In this document: one piece after another, positions 42,001 to 49,218 of the stretch
Position numbering within the stretch: the stretch's first letter is position 1
Layout: every line of letters begins with the position of its first letter
Source of the DNA: an uncultured Prevotella sp.
GTDB lineage: Bacteria; Bacteroidota; Bacteroidia; Bacteroidales; Bacteroidaceae
DNA: 55,978 nucleotides
Assembly (NCBI GenBank): GCA_900322035.1
Contig: ONYL01000021.1
Span: 1-55,978, forward strand
Direction of reading: 5' to 3'
The notes under the pieces: generated by a model
What the model was told of the DNA's origin: nothing
The model's database searches: none
What the model saw: only the letters and a program-made list of their open reading frames with translations
Program-made: the position numbers and the translations under genes

Positions 42001-43528
42001 CGAACGTGGTAGCACGCAAGTCAGAGGCTACCTTCACGGTATCTGTTGCTGAGATACGGCATACATCATAGGTGAGATCGCCAAGATAACCGCCATTGAC
42101 GGTTGCTGTAGGAGCTGTCCAAGTGACAGTAGCCTTGTTGCCCTCGCCCATTTCAAATTTGACATCCGTAGGAGCCAAAGGCTTGTCGTAGCCTACATAA
42201 TGGCTGGTGCGTACAAACGGGCTGTAGCCCACGTCGTTCTTCGTACGCACTGCGAGGCTGAGCATGCCTTCCTTCTGGGCTGTAACAGGAACGCTAACAC
42301 TTGCTCCGGGAGTTGTGGTGCCCTTAACGGTGTCGGTCCGGTTTACAACTACCTCATAGTCAAGGCTTCCGCTCAGATTAGAAGTTCCGTCGTAAGTCTT
42401 GGTAGGAGCAGTAAAGGTGACATTGCCCGACAGGCTCGAACCCTGGAAGTTAGCGGCCAAATTCTCTGCTTCAGCCGGTGCGAGATCCTCAGCCGGAGCA
42501 TTCGGGATCATCATACCCACGGTAGAAGCATTGGCATATTCGCCCGAGTAGGCACCTACCGGCGTCAGAGCTGCTGTTTCCAGGTTGACGATGTAGAGTT
42601 GTCCTGTGCCGTCGGCATCCATAGAATACCAGTAGAACTCATTGGTGCGCGGGTTCACCTCACCGGTCTGGAAGTAGAAGGCACCTTCAGAATCCGTAAG
42701 TGTAATGCCCGTAGAGCCAATCAAAGTCTCAGTACCATCGGTGCGGTCGATCTTATAGAGGTTGCCGTCGGCACCGATACCATAGGCAGAGCCGTCGTTG
42801 GTGATACCAATAGCCGCCATAGTGGTGTTAGCCGTTCCAATCGTAGTACGTGTCAACGTGTTGTAGTCGATGACGCCATACTCGAGGCCGGACAGGTCGG
42901 ATTTGTAGAATTGACCAAAAATCTCACCGGTCTTAGGATCCTGTGCGGTCTCCGTAGCCATGAGGCTGTAGTCTTCGAGTGATTTGCGATCGCTCACCTC
43001 CCATGTGTCCATGTCGAACGAATAGTTATACACGAAGATGATTCCCCAGCCGGCAAAGGAGGTGTCGTAGTAAATACCTGTCAACTTGTTGTCAACAATA
43101 CCGCAACCTCCATTGAAGAAACCGTTTTTATAAGCAGCGAGTTGCTCGGGAGCCAAAGACGAGGGAGGAGTGACGCTGTAGATACCAGAGAATGATTCAC
43201 CGAGCAGATTGACATACATCGGTAGCGAAACCCCCTCAGCCATTAAGGCCGATTTTTTCACAGCGGGTTTCTTGCGTGGCTGAGCGAAACGCTTCACCTC
43301 ACGAATCCCATTGTTCAGAGCACCGATGTTTAGCATCTTGTGCTGGAAAAGCAATGGATACTTCTTCTTCATCATTGCCAGTTGGGACGGATTCTGTGCA
43401 GAACCCTGCTTGAGCGACTTCTCAATCTTCACTGCCGGCATTCCCGGCAACGGAGTCTGAGCTTGTGCGGTCAAGGTCGCGGAAAGGCCAACCAATCCAG
43501 CGAAAAGTAAAGTCTTAGATTTTCCCAT
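39065..43528 (-). CDS. Large secreted multidomain adhesin-like protein (choice-of-anchor J / fibronectin III / CARDB)
   Basis: A 1487-residue surface protein. The start at 43528 gives the signal M-G-K-S-K-T-L-L-F-A-G-L-V-G-L-S-A-T ending A-Q-A-Q. The N-terminal third looks like a beta-propeller (repeating T-N-D-G-S-A-Y-G-I-G-A-D-G-N-L-Y-K-I). Then come fibronectin III-like modules (A-P-T-D-V-K-F-E, V-T-W-T-A-P) alternating with cleaved-adhesin/choice-of-anchor J modules, each with F-F-D-D-F or D-D-F-E-S-Y and D-D-W-L-I-T-P-P or D-N-W-L-I-T-P-R. A CARDB-like domain (V-T-N-Q-G-L-E-D-I-N-N-A) follows, and the end is a type IX tail (F-D-V-Y-T-L-D-G-I, G-V-Y-I-I-N-G-V-K). Such modules occur in Porphyromonas gingipain adhesins. 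Ligand unknown. Confidence 0.88.
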   Translation of the reverse strand: MGKSKTLLFAGLVGLSATLTAQAQTPLPGMPAVKIEKSLKQGSAQNPSQLAMMKKKYPLLFQHKMLNIGALNNGIREVKRFAQPRKKPAVKKSALMAEGVSLPMYVNLLGESFSGIYSVTPPSSLAPEQLAAYKNGFFNGGCGIVDNKLTGIYYDTSFAGWGIIFVYNYSFDMDTWEVSDRKSLEDYSLMATETAQDPKTGEIFGQFYKSDLSGLEYGVIDYNTLTRTTIGTANTTMAAIGITNDGSAYGIGADGNLYKIDRTDGTETLIGSTGITLTDSEGAFYFQTGEVNPRTNEFYWYSMDADGTGQLYIVNLETAALTPVGAYSGEYANASTVGMMIPNAPAEDLAPAEAENLAANFQGSSLSGNVTFTAPTKTYDGTSNLSGSLDYEVVVNRTDTVKGTTTPGASVSVPVTAQKEGMLSLAVRTKNDVGYSPFVRTSHYVGYDKPLAPTDVKFEMGEGNKATVTWTAPTATVNGGYLGDLTYDVCRISATDTVKVASDLRATTFAETLPEGPMASYTYGVVAKNISKASDMALSNGQVVGQAIEVPFFDDFLTDINLYTVIDANGDGSTWSWFKGAARYKYNSSNDADDWLITPPIHLQAGKRYDVSFKASANGSSFPERIEAKYGMGNTVEAMTNELTPSTDLTSAKYVQFAKTITAETDGNYYFGFHAISDKDEFYLYVDSVSIDIAPELTAPDSVTNLKAVADPTAALKATVSFTAPSKSIEGKALSTLSSIEVRNGNNVIKTLTDVAPGKEYSVVDETARQGTNAYTVVASNESGRGLKRMVSVYVGQDIPAAPEVSAADHQTSVHLSWLDVDGANGGVVIPDSVTYTIFDVDGEGYIGDALGSVKGENDYDVTYNTTEGDAQNLKMWAVQAATSAGAGSASAASVITGRPYILPFHNSFRNASLEDQFLGIYRSSAAYKWYMLDDSYDGDAGCLGFTSSEAASGYVFTGKISLAGAVNPKLMFFFKSPANLPVTLSVAPQLSDGTTLNPVFTKDFSANADTEWQRVLVDLPASLIDQPYVVLQFQTSASEAMTSDTYLLLDNINVFDPDQKDAGVEVTAPESVKKGQTADLGVKVTNQGLEDINNAHVTLKVNGTTVLDKTIDRKLATLESETIHVAYRTTTLDESSSLNVTAQLADEDDNADNNTATAVVQAISADVEAPNSLTAEGSTPVVLNWKAPESSSAQVTDDFESYEPWSLSYGDWTTIDADGGLAGGLNQSMSYTHQGEQFAFLCWQPSDMFQSGQGLDPHSGTKALAGIYQVDETGQNFVDADNWLITPRLSGKAQTITFWVNNAVGDGYGTETFQVLTSSTNNSQESFTKLGDDYTQGSGTWTEISVNVPEGTNYLAVRQITSADNAFIFMLDDVTYETSSAPVAYNVYRDGALLGQATGLTYTDNTAEVSDATYTYQVTAVYTDGSESAPISTTIVTTIQGLENSGVKSFDVYTLDGIQLLKDAKSLKGIKEGVYIINGVKTVIRK

Positions 43529-43591
43529 AACCTTTAGTTTTAAATCGGTAATTATTAAAAGCGAGTAGTAAATATTTGTAACGTCTCTTTG

Positions 43592-43599
43592 CAAATATA
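43592..43599 (-). promoter_or_regulatory. -7 element of the adhesin-like gene
   Basis: TATATTTG on the minus strand, 63 bases before the ATG at 43528. A CAA trimer (TTG on the minus strand) is 15 bases further out, so the -33 box is uncertain. The stretch 43600-44056 is AT-rich, then has TTTTTCCCC/GGGGCAAAAAA near 43913 (possible small terminator), with no convincing gene. Confidence 0.5.
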
Positions 43600-44056
43600 G
43601 ACTTTTTTATCACTCAACAGAAGTTTTTTAATTAAAAACATTTGCAAAATTTGAAATTATTAACATTACACAACTGTTTCTCACAGTATATTTACAGTTG
43701 TTAACAAAATCGTCTTTTTTCAAGTTGCAAGAATAAAGCAAAAAAGCTTATTTAATTGCAAAATCAACCGATTCAAAGCGAAAGAGTTTACATTTTGAAA
43801 CGAAGCAAAACTAAACACCCGCGGTTTCATCTATGTTTCGTTAACTTTCGTTCACATATCCAATTTCAACCATACACGGTTCTTCAGGCGAGTCTCTTCC
43901 CCTCGCTCATGTTTTTCCCCTGTGCTGAAAGGGGCAAAAAAACGAGAAGATACCAGCTTCCCAGACTTCTTGCCGGGCAGCCACCAAGGAAAGACATGCT
44001 GTCAAATCAGGCGGAAATCAAGACAAGAAATAAGGAGGAAAGAGAAAGCAGACCGG

Positions 44057-44188
44057 ATGGCAAACGCCACATCAACGCGCGGCGAACGCCACACAATCGG
44101 ATGGCAAACGCCACACAATCGGATGGCGAACGCCACACAATCGGATGGCGAACGCCACATCGCGGGGTGGCTATGCCGCCCGGTGGGG
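44057..44188 (+). repeat. 22-bp intergenic tandem repeat array 4 (6 units)
   Basis: Units start at 44057, 44079, 44101, 44123, 44145 and 44167 (ATGG, GCGG, ATGG, ATGG, ATGG, GTGG). Consensus ATGGCGAACGCCACACAATCGG. It matches the array 2 consensus at 15 of 22 positions, including ATGGCGA and CGCC. Confidence 0.9.
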
Positions 44189-44277
44189 AGACAAGCGCGA
44201 GACGGCATAGATAGCCAATTCTCACAGCACCAACAGCTATTTGCAAGCATACGAGCACATATTCCCATTATTTTCAT

Positions 44278-44285
44278 TAACTTTG
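44278..44285 (+). promoter_or_regulatory. Possible -7 element for the Cys-rich gene pair
   Basis: TAACTTTG fits TAnnTTTG. No -33 box is seen at 19-21 bases. It would give a leader of about 155 bases before 44448. Confidence 0.35.
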
Positions 44286-44447
44286 CAATCCATATAAACC
44301 GTATCGACAACAAAGTCGCAGCGCTCGCGCTCCCAAATCACAGACGGCTATAGCCAAGGCCGTCCCGCCAGGTGCCCGCGAAAACAACTGCACCTACTTG
44401 TTGCCCATGGAAGCTGAATAAAGAAAAGAGTAACAAAGGAGTCATTT

Positions 44448-44666
44448 ATGAGCATACTGATAAAAGACACAACACGCGAGGAGCGGATTCGCATTCTTCA
44501 CGAATCTCTCAACTGCGGAAACGGAGGCTGTGAACTCTGCTCCAGCTGCTGGCTGGGCGGCGGAAGCATCGACGACATCTATAGCGACTATATTGAAGGC
44601 AGAAAAGAAATCAGCGAGATCAACATGGAATACAGCAAGCGCATGGCAGGGAGGCAACGCGGATGA
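44448..44666 (+). CDS. Small Cys-rich protein, copy 1 (unknown family)
   Basis: A 72-residue protein with a four-cysteine cluster C-G-N-G-G-C-E-L-C-S-S-C (spacing x4, x2, x2), preceded by T-R-E-E-R-I-R-I-L-H-E-S-L and followed by S-I-D-D-I-Y-S-D-Y-I-E-G-R-K-E. The cluster could bind zinc or an iron-sulfur cluster. A purine-rich AAAGGAG lies 8 bases before the ATG, unusual for this organism, where ribosome sites are weak. Copy 2 overlaps its stop (ATGA). No function recognised. Confidence 0.75.
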   Translation: MSILIKDTTREERIRILHESLNCGNGGCELCSSCWLGGGSIDDIYSDYIEGRKEISEINMEYSKRMAGRQRG

Positions 44667-44863
44667 CACCACCTGCTATCAACGCCTCGTCGAGAGAGGA
44701 ACGTATGGACTACATCATCCACGAGTTCCGTTGTCTTGCCGACTGCGACAATTGCGGCCACTGCCAATTTCTGCATGGGCGCAACGCTCTCGATGTTTAC
44801 CGCGACTACGTTGACGGGAAACGCGAGTTTATGGAAGTGACATTGGAATGGAGAAGGGTTTGA
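44663..44863 (+). CDS. Small Cys-rich protein, copy 2 (paralogue of copy 1)
   Basis: A 66-residue protein aligned with copy 1 over its whole length. S-R-E-E-R-M-D-Y-I-I-H-E-F matches the first helix, C-L-A-D-C-D-N-C-G-H-C the cluster (x3, x2, x2) and A-L-D-V-Y-R-D-Y-V-D-G-K-R-E-F the end. The start overlaps the copy 1 stop by four bases, so the two are translated together and may form a heterodimer. Both keep all four Cys despite low identity elsewhere, which speaks for a metal site under selection. Function unknown. Confidence 0.75.
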   Translation: MTPPAINASSREERMDYIIHEFRCLADCDNCGHCQFLHGRNALDVYRDYVDGKREFMEVTLEWRRV

Positions 44864-44911
44864 AGACCGCTGGACATAAAACCAGCATTCCGGAGAATTC
44901 GGCTTAAGCTA

Positions 44912-45096
44912 TAAAAAAGCCAACTCCCCAGCTTTTTCACAAAAGTTGGGGAGTTGTGATACCTGAATCTAAATCTTAAAACCTAATAACCAAAAACTAA
45001 AAACCTATATAAAAACAATCTATTAACCTTAAACCTATTGAACTAAAAACCTAAATCTATTTTATGTGCAAGTCCCGACGGACTTGTTTTCTTTTG
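44912..45096 (-). ncRNA. Candidate small RNA of about 185 nt with canonical promoter and terminator
   Basis: On the minus strand transcription from the promoter at 45103-45134 should begin near 45096. The RNA starts with a hairpin CAAGTCC-GTCG-GGACTTG (45069-45086). It then has an A/U-rich part with repeated GGTTTTTAGTT and AGGTTTAAGG words, and ends in a terminator: stem CAACTCCCCA/TGGGGAGTTG (44921-44930, 44947-44956) followed by a T-run. No open frame of note lies inside, and no minus-strand gene follows before 43528. It is therefore a stand-alone unit rather than a leader. No known RNA family was recognised. Confidence 0.65.
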
Positions 45097-45102
45097 ACAA
45101 TG

Positions 45103-45134
45103 CAAAGGTAGCATCTTTTGATTCACCCGCCAAA
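45103..45134 (-). promoter_or_regulatory. Promoter of the 185-nt candidate small RNA
   Basis: TTTG (45131-45134), 20-base spacer, TACCTTTG (45103-45110) on the minus strand: a perfect consensus match with no gene behind it. Confidence 0.8.
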
Positions 45135-45441
45135 TAAACCAAAGAATTTTCCTCAAAAAATGCCTTCTTCTTGATTAATATCAAGTATTTTGTGTGCGAA
45201 CACAATAAAATTACTCATTTTTGTCCCGAACTACGGAAAACGGCACTGGAACGCAGGAAGGGGAAGCTGACCGCCCAGGGCTTTTCAGCATTCAGCCTTC
45301 GCTCCGCGTTGGCCACCCTTGGGGCACCTGCGAACAAGCGAAGGCTGATACTTATTCTACTATATTATATATAGGTACAAAAAGAGCTGAATGGAAGTCA
45401 TCGCTGTTGCCGAAGCATGGATTCTCCCCTATCCCTTCATG
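45135..45441. other. Gap between the small RNA promoter and the sugar transporter gene
   Basis: No gene was seen. It contains a 12-bp inverted repeat TCAGCCTTCGCT (45292-45303) / AGCGAAGGCTGA (45337-45348) with a 33-base loop, without a T-run, which may mark the end of the transporter transcript. Confidence 0.4.
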
Positions 45442-46905
45442 TCATTTGTCTTTTCTCCACAACCGGCTCATATCCTCCAGTGTCTTGCCCTTGGTTTCGG
45501 GCACGAGACGCCAGACAAAGATGGCAGCGACGACACAGATCAGACCATACAGACCGTAAGTGAACCAGTGGCCGAAGTTGTCGCCGGCAGTGAGGTGCAT
45601 GTTGAACATCGGCACGAACGACGAACTCACGATCCAGTTGAAAATCCACTGGAAGGCAACGGCTATGGCAACCGCCTTGCCACGGATCGTATTGGGGAAG
45701 ATCTCAGCGATGAGCACCCAGCAGATGGGGCCCCAGCTGAACATGAAGCTGGCACTGTAGACCATGATGCTGACTGCCGTGATGAAGGCCATTCCTTCAC
45801 GTCCGAATGTCAAGGCCACGCCAAACGCGCCTATAGCCATGCCTATACTACCCCAGATGAGCAGAGGCTTGCGGCCCCACTTCTCAACGGTGAATACGGC
45901 GATGAGCGTGAAGAGAATATTGATGACTCCCATAACGACAGTAAACGCCATCTCATTGTCCATGCCCATGTCCTTGAAGATTCGTGGAGCGTAATAGAGC
46001 ACGGCATTGATACCCACAGCCTGCTGGAAGACGCTGAGCATGATGCCCACAAAGATGCACATGAAGCCATAGGAAAGCACCTTCTCTGTCTTCACGGTGA
46101 CGGTGTTCTTGATGTCGTTCAGAATCTCCCGCGCCTTGTCCAATCCATTGATACGAGAGAGGATGCCCAACGCCTTTTCGTCCTGACCGATCATCACCAG
46201 GTAGCGTGGAGTTTCGGGTACAAAACAAATCAGGAGGGTGAAGAGTCCGGCAGGCACACATTCCGAGCCGAACATATACCGCCAGCCCGTTGTGATGGTC
46301 CACTGCGCGTCGGCCATGTTGGCAATGGCTCCCACTGCGTCGTAGACAGGATTGGCGTGAGAGCCAAGAATGACAAGGTTGACGAAGTAGACCAGGAGTT
46401 GTCCAAAGATGATGGCAAACTGGTTCCACGAGACGAGCATACCACGGATGTTGCTCGGCGACACCTCACCGATATACATTGGGCAGATGGCCGATGCCAT
46501 TCCCACGCCGATACCGCCAAGAACCCGATAGAGATTGAAGACAACAAGCAGGTTCCAAGTGGGCTGTCCATAGGGCAGCACATAGGATTCGGGAGTCATG
46601 CTCCCCCAAGCCGAAATAAAGAAGCATACCCCCGCGAAGATAAGAGATCGTTTGCGGCCGAACCTGCTGGCAAAGAGTCCGGACAGCGATGAGCCAATGA
46701 TACAGCCAATGAGCGCACTGGCACAGGTGAAACCGTGGATGCCATCGGTATAGGTAAAGTCTTTGGCACCTTTGAAAAATGCCTGTAGGCCTTTTTCGGC
46801 CCCGGAAATGACAGCCGTATCGTAGCCAAAGAGCAGTCCGCCCAACACGGCTACCAATACGATAGAGAAAAGATAGGCTTTCGAGCCTTGGTTATTATTC
46901 ATCAT
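45442..46905 (-). CDS. xylE: MFS sugar:proton symporter, XylE-like
   Basis: A 487-residue inner-membrane symporter with twelve predicted helices. Sugar-porter family marks: G-G-L-L-F-G-Y-D-T-A-V-I-S-G in helix 1, R-F-G-R-K-R after helix 2, R-V-L-G-G-I-G-V-G in helix 4, P-E-T-P-R-Y-L mid-chain, and P-E-T-K-G-K-T-L near the end. Xylose-type porters have this length and sequence, but glucose or other hexoses are possible, and its place downstream of a beta-glucosidase in a mannan locus makes glucose or mannose import plausible. A terminator separates it from the GH3 gene upstream, so it may have its own promoter. The start may be one codon later, since two Met are adjacent. Confidence 0.85.
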   Translation of the reverse strand: MMNNNQGSKAYLFSIVLVAVLGGLLFGYDTAVISGAEKGLQAFFKGAKDFTYTDGIHGFTCASALIGCIIGSSLSGLFASRFGRKRSLIFAGVCFFISAWGSMTPESYVLPYGQPTWNLLVVFNLYRVLGGIGVGMASAICPMYIGEVSPSNIRGMLVSWNQFAIIFGQLLVYFVNLVILGSHANPVYDAVGAIANMADAQWTITTGWRYMFGSECVPAGLFTLLICFVPETPRYLVMIGQDEKALGILSRINGLDKAREILNDIKNTVTVKTEKVLSYGFMCIFVGIMLSVFQQAVGINAVLYYAPRIFKDMGMDNEMAFTVVMGVINILFTLIAVFTVEKWGRKPLLIWGSIGMAIGAFGVALTFGREGMAFITAVSIMVYSASFMFSWGPICWVLIAEIFPNTIRGKAVAIAVAFQWIFNWIVSSSFVPMFNMHLTAGDNFGHWFTYGLYGLICVVAAIFVWRLVPETKGKTLEDMSRLWRKDK

Positions 46906-46936
46906 GTATGTTTTTTGGTTGATATATGTTCAATAG

Positions 46937-46995
46937 AAAAAAAGATCCGGATCTGCGGGCAACCCTTGTGAAGGAGATGATCCTGCAAGATCCGG
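46937..46995 (-). terminator. Terminator of the GH3 beta-glucosidase gene
   Basis: CCGGATCTGC (46947-46956) pairs with GCAAGATCCGG (46985-46995), with one bulged A. On the minus strand it is followed by ATCTTTTTTT. It begins 15 bases after the gene's stop. Confidence 0.8.
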
Positions 46996-47009
46996 AATCG
47001 TCTGTTGCA

Positions 47010-49202
47010 TTATTTCTGATAGTCGAAGGTCAACCGTCCACGCACGTCCTCCGACGAAGCGCAGACGTAAGCGTCAAAGGTTGCATCGTCTACAGTCCAG
47101 TCATGACTCTTTGCTGAGAAATAGCTCAGCATTTCTTTGCCGATTTCAAAGCTGACGGTCTGGGTCTCTCCGGGCTGCAAGTCTACTTTGTCAAACCCCT
47201 TGAGTTCCTTGAGCGGACGCTCTTCTGCGGGATTGCGCTCACCAATGTAGAGCTGAACAATCTCTTTTCCCGCCCGCTTTCCAGTGTTCTTGATGTCGAC
47301 ACTGACCGTGAGCGTGCCGTCGCCTTTGAGCGAAGTGGCGCTGATGCGTGGCTTGCTGTAGCAGAATGTGGTGTAGCTCAGGCCGAACCCAAAAGGGAAC
47401 AGTGGCTTCACCTTGTGGGTATCGAAGTGACGGTAACCCACAAAGATCCCCTCTTTATAGTACACCTGCTTGTCAACTCCGGGATAAGCCTCCTTGCCAT
47501 ATTGGGCAAAACCATAGTCATCCAAACGCTGGGCAAAGGTGACGGGCAACTTGCCGTTAGGATTCACCTTTCCGCTCAAAACGTCGGCCACAGCCTCTCC
47601 GGCCATCGATCCGAGATACCAGCAGTGGATCATGCCACCTACCTTGTCTATCCAAGGCATACTGAAAGCATTGCCGCCAAACGTGACGACGACGATGTTC
47701 TTCTGTATCTTCGCCAAATCGCTGATGAGTTCATCCTGACCGAACGACAGCCCGTAACCCTCGCGGTCGGCATTCTCACAATCCTGGCGGCAGTTTTTGT
47801 TCAGTCCACCTATATATATAATAAGGTCAGCTTTGCGGGCCTTTTCCAGAGCCTCCTTGCGTAGGCGCTCGTTGTCGGCGGGATCAACCTTGTCGACCAC
47901 ATCATAGATGGCCTGTCCGGAGCTGTAGCCTTGGGCATAGTCGATCTTGTCGCCATAAAGGCTCTTCAGGCCCTCCAATGGCGATATGTCGCGCAGCGTC
48001 TTCAGCTCCGACGAGCCGCCACCCTTTGTCAATGACCGTGTGGCATTCTCGCCCACGACGAGGATATGCTGATAGCGCGATGCTTCTAAGGGAAGAATAC
48101 CCTTGTTTTTCAAGAGCACGATTCCCTCCTCGCCGATCTCTTTACAAGCCTGATAGTGGGCCTCGGAACACTGCGAACCGATCACTTTATTGGGATTCAT
48201 GGCCGTGCGGAAAATCGTGCGCAGCACGCGGCTCACCTTATCGTCGAGTACGCTCATGGGAATTTTTCCCTCGTTGATGAGTTTCTCAAATTTATCGGCC
48301 AGATAATAGTCTTTATAGCCAAACTCCGCTTCCTTCAGTTTTCCGTCGGTAAAGGATCCCATCTCAATATCCATTCCGCCCATGGCAGCCTCCCAAGTGT
48401 CGGTCACTCCGCCCCAGTCGGATACGACCGCACCGTCAAAGCCCCAGTCCTTCTTGAGAATTCCGTTGAGAAGATGATCGTTTTGGCAGCAGTGGACACC
48501 CTCCCAGAATGGGTAGGAAGCCATGATGGTCCATACATATGCTTTCTGTACGGCAGCCTTGAAAGGAGCGAGATAAATCTCATTGAGCGCACGTTCGTCC
48601 ACATTCACATTCACGGCAAAGCGGTCGATCTCCTGCTCGTTGAGCGCAAAGTGCTTCAGGCAGCAGCCAACGCCGTTGGCTTGTGCACCCTGGATGTAGG
48701 GCACCACCATCGACGAAGCCAGACAAGGATCCTCGCCGAAATATTCAAAATTGCGCCCGTTGAGTGGTGTGCGCGCAATGTTGACACCGGGTCCCAACAT
48801 GACATCCTTGCCGCGAAAGGCAAATTCCTCACTGACAGCCTTGCCATAAAGATGGGCTATAGAGGGATTCCACGTGGCTGCAAGACAAGTGAGCGACGGG
48901 AAAGCAACGATAGAGTCGTTGGTCCAGGCTGCAGGCTGCCAGGAATTCCACTCCAATTCCTCACGCACTCCATGGGGGCCATCGTCCATCGACAGTTGGC
49001 GAATACCCAAGCGGGGCACACCGGCAGACGTAAACTTACTCTGCGCATGAATCACAGAGATTTTCTCGTGTGTGGTCATACGGCTGAGGGCGTCTTTCAC
49101 ACGCGCTTCCAAGGGTTGGGCTTCATCCAAATAGACAGGCTTCTGAGCCGAGGCTGATAACGTAGATGTCAATGCCATTGCTGCTAATAATGTTTTATTC
49201 AT
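47010..49202 (-). CDS. GH3 beta-glucosidase / beta-glycosidase, exported
   Basis: A 730-residue glycoside hydrolase family 3 enzyme with a signal peptide (K-T-L-L-A-A-M-A-L-T-S-T-L-S-A-S-A-Q). The barrel shows D-D-G-P-H-G-V-R, K-H-F (183-185) and the nucleophile Asp262 in V-V-S-D-W-G-G. The second domain has V-V-T-F-G-G-N-A-F, and a fibronectin III-like C-terminal domain ends the chain (L-T-V-S-V-D-I-K-N-T-G-K-R-A-G-K-E). It releases terminal beta-linked sugars in the periplasm. In this locus glucomannan-derived cello-oligosaccharides or gluco-mannosides are likely substrates, but specificity is not readable. It follows the truncated GH2 gene by 16 bases. Confidence 0.93.
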   Translation of the reverse strand: MNKTLLAAMALTSTLSASAQKPVYLDEAQPLEARVKDALSRMTTHEKISVIHAQSKFTSAGVPRLGIRQLSMDDGPHGVREELEWNSWQPAAWTNDSIVAFPSLTCLAATWNPSIAHLYGKAVSEEFAFRGKDVMLGPGVNIARTPLNGRNFEYFGEDPCLASSMVVPYIQGAQANGVGCCLKHFALNEQEIDRFAVNVNVDERALNEIYLAPFKAAVQKAYVWTIMASYPFWEGVHCCQNDHLLNGILKKDWGFDGAVVSDWGGVTDTWEAAMGGMDIEMGSFTDGKLKEAEFGYKDYYLADKFEKLINEGKIPMSVLDDKVSRVLRTIFRTAMNPNKVIGSQCSEAHYQACKEIGEEGIVLLKNKGILPLEASRYQHILVVGENATRSLTKGGGSSELKTLRDISPLEGLKSLYGDKIDYAQGYSSGQAIYDVVDKVDPADNERLRKEALEKARKADLIIYIGGLNKNCRQDCENADREGYGLSFGQDELISDLAKIQKNIVVVTFGGNAFSMPWIDKVGGMIHCWYLGSMAGEAVADVLSGKVNPNGKLPVTFAQRLDDYGFAQYGKEAYPGVDKQVYYKEGIFVGYRHFDTHKVKPLFPFGFGLSYTTFCYSKPRISATSLKGDGTLTVSVDIKNTGKRAGKEIVQLYIGERNPAEERPLKELKGFDKVDLQPGETQTVSFEIGKEMLSYFSAKSHDWTVDDATFDAYVCASSEDVRGRLTFDYQK

Positions 49203-49218
49203 TAACGTTTTATTTGTT

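Noticed and set aside
44002-44313. Minus-strand repetitive proteins over array 4
   Set aside because: Their internal repeats just mirror the 22-bp DNA repeats in shifting frames.
43756-44353. Plus-strand frames of 152 and 143 codons before the Cys-rich genes
   Set aside because: They run through the 22-bp repeats and have no family resemblance, signal or ribosome site.
45391-46692. 433-codon plus-strand frame opposite the sugar symporter
   Set aside because: Antisense shadow of a well-recognised membrane protein; the long frame follows from GC-rich third positions.
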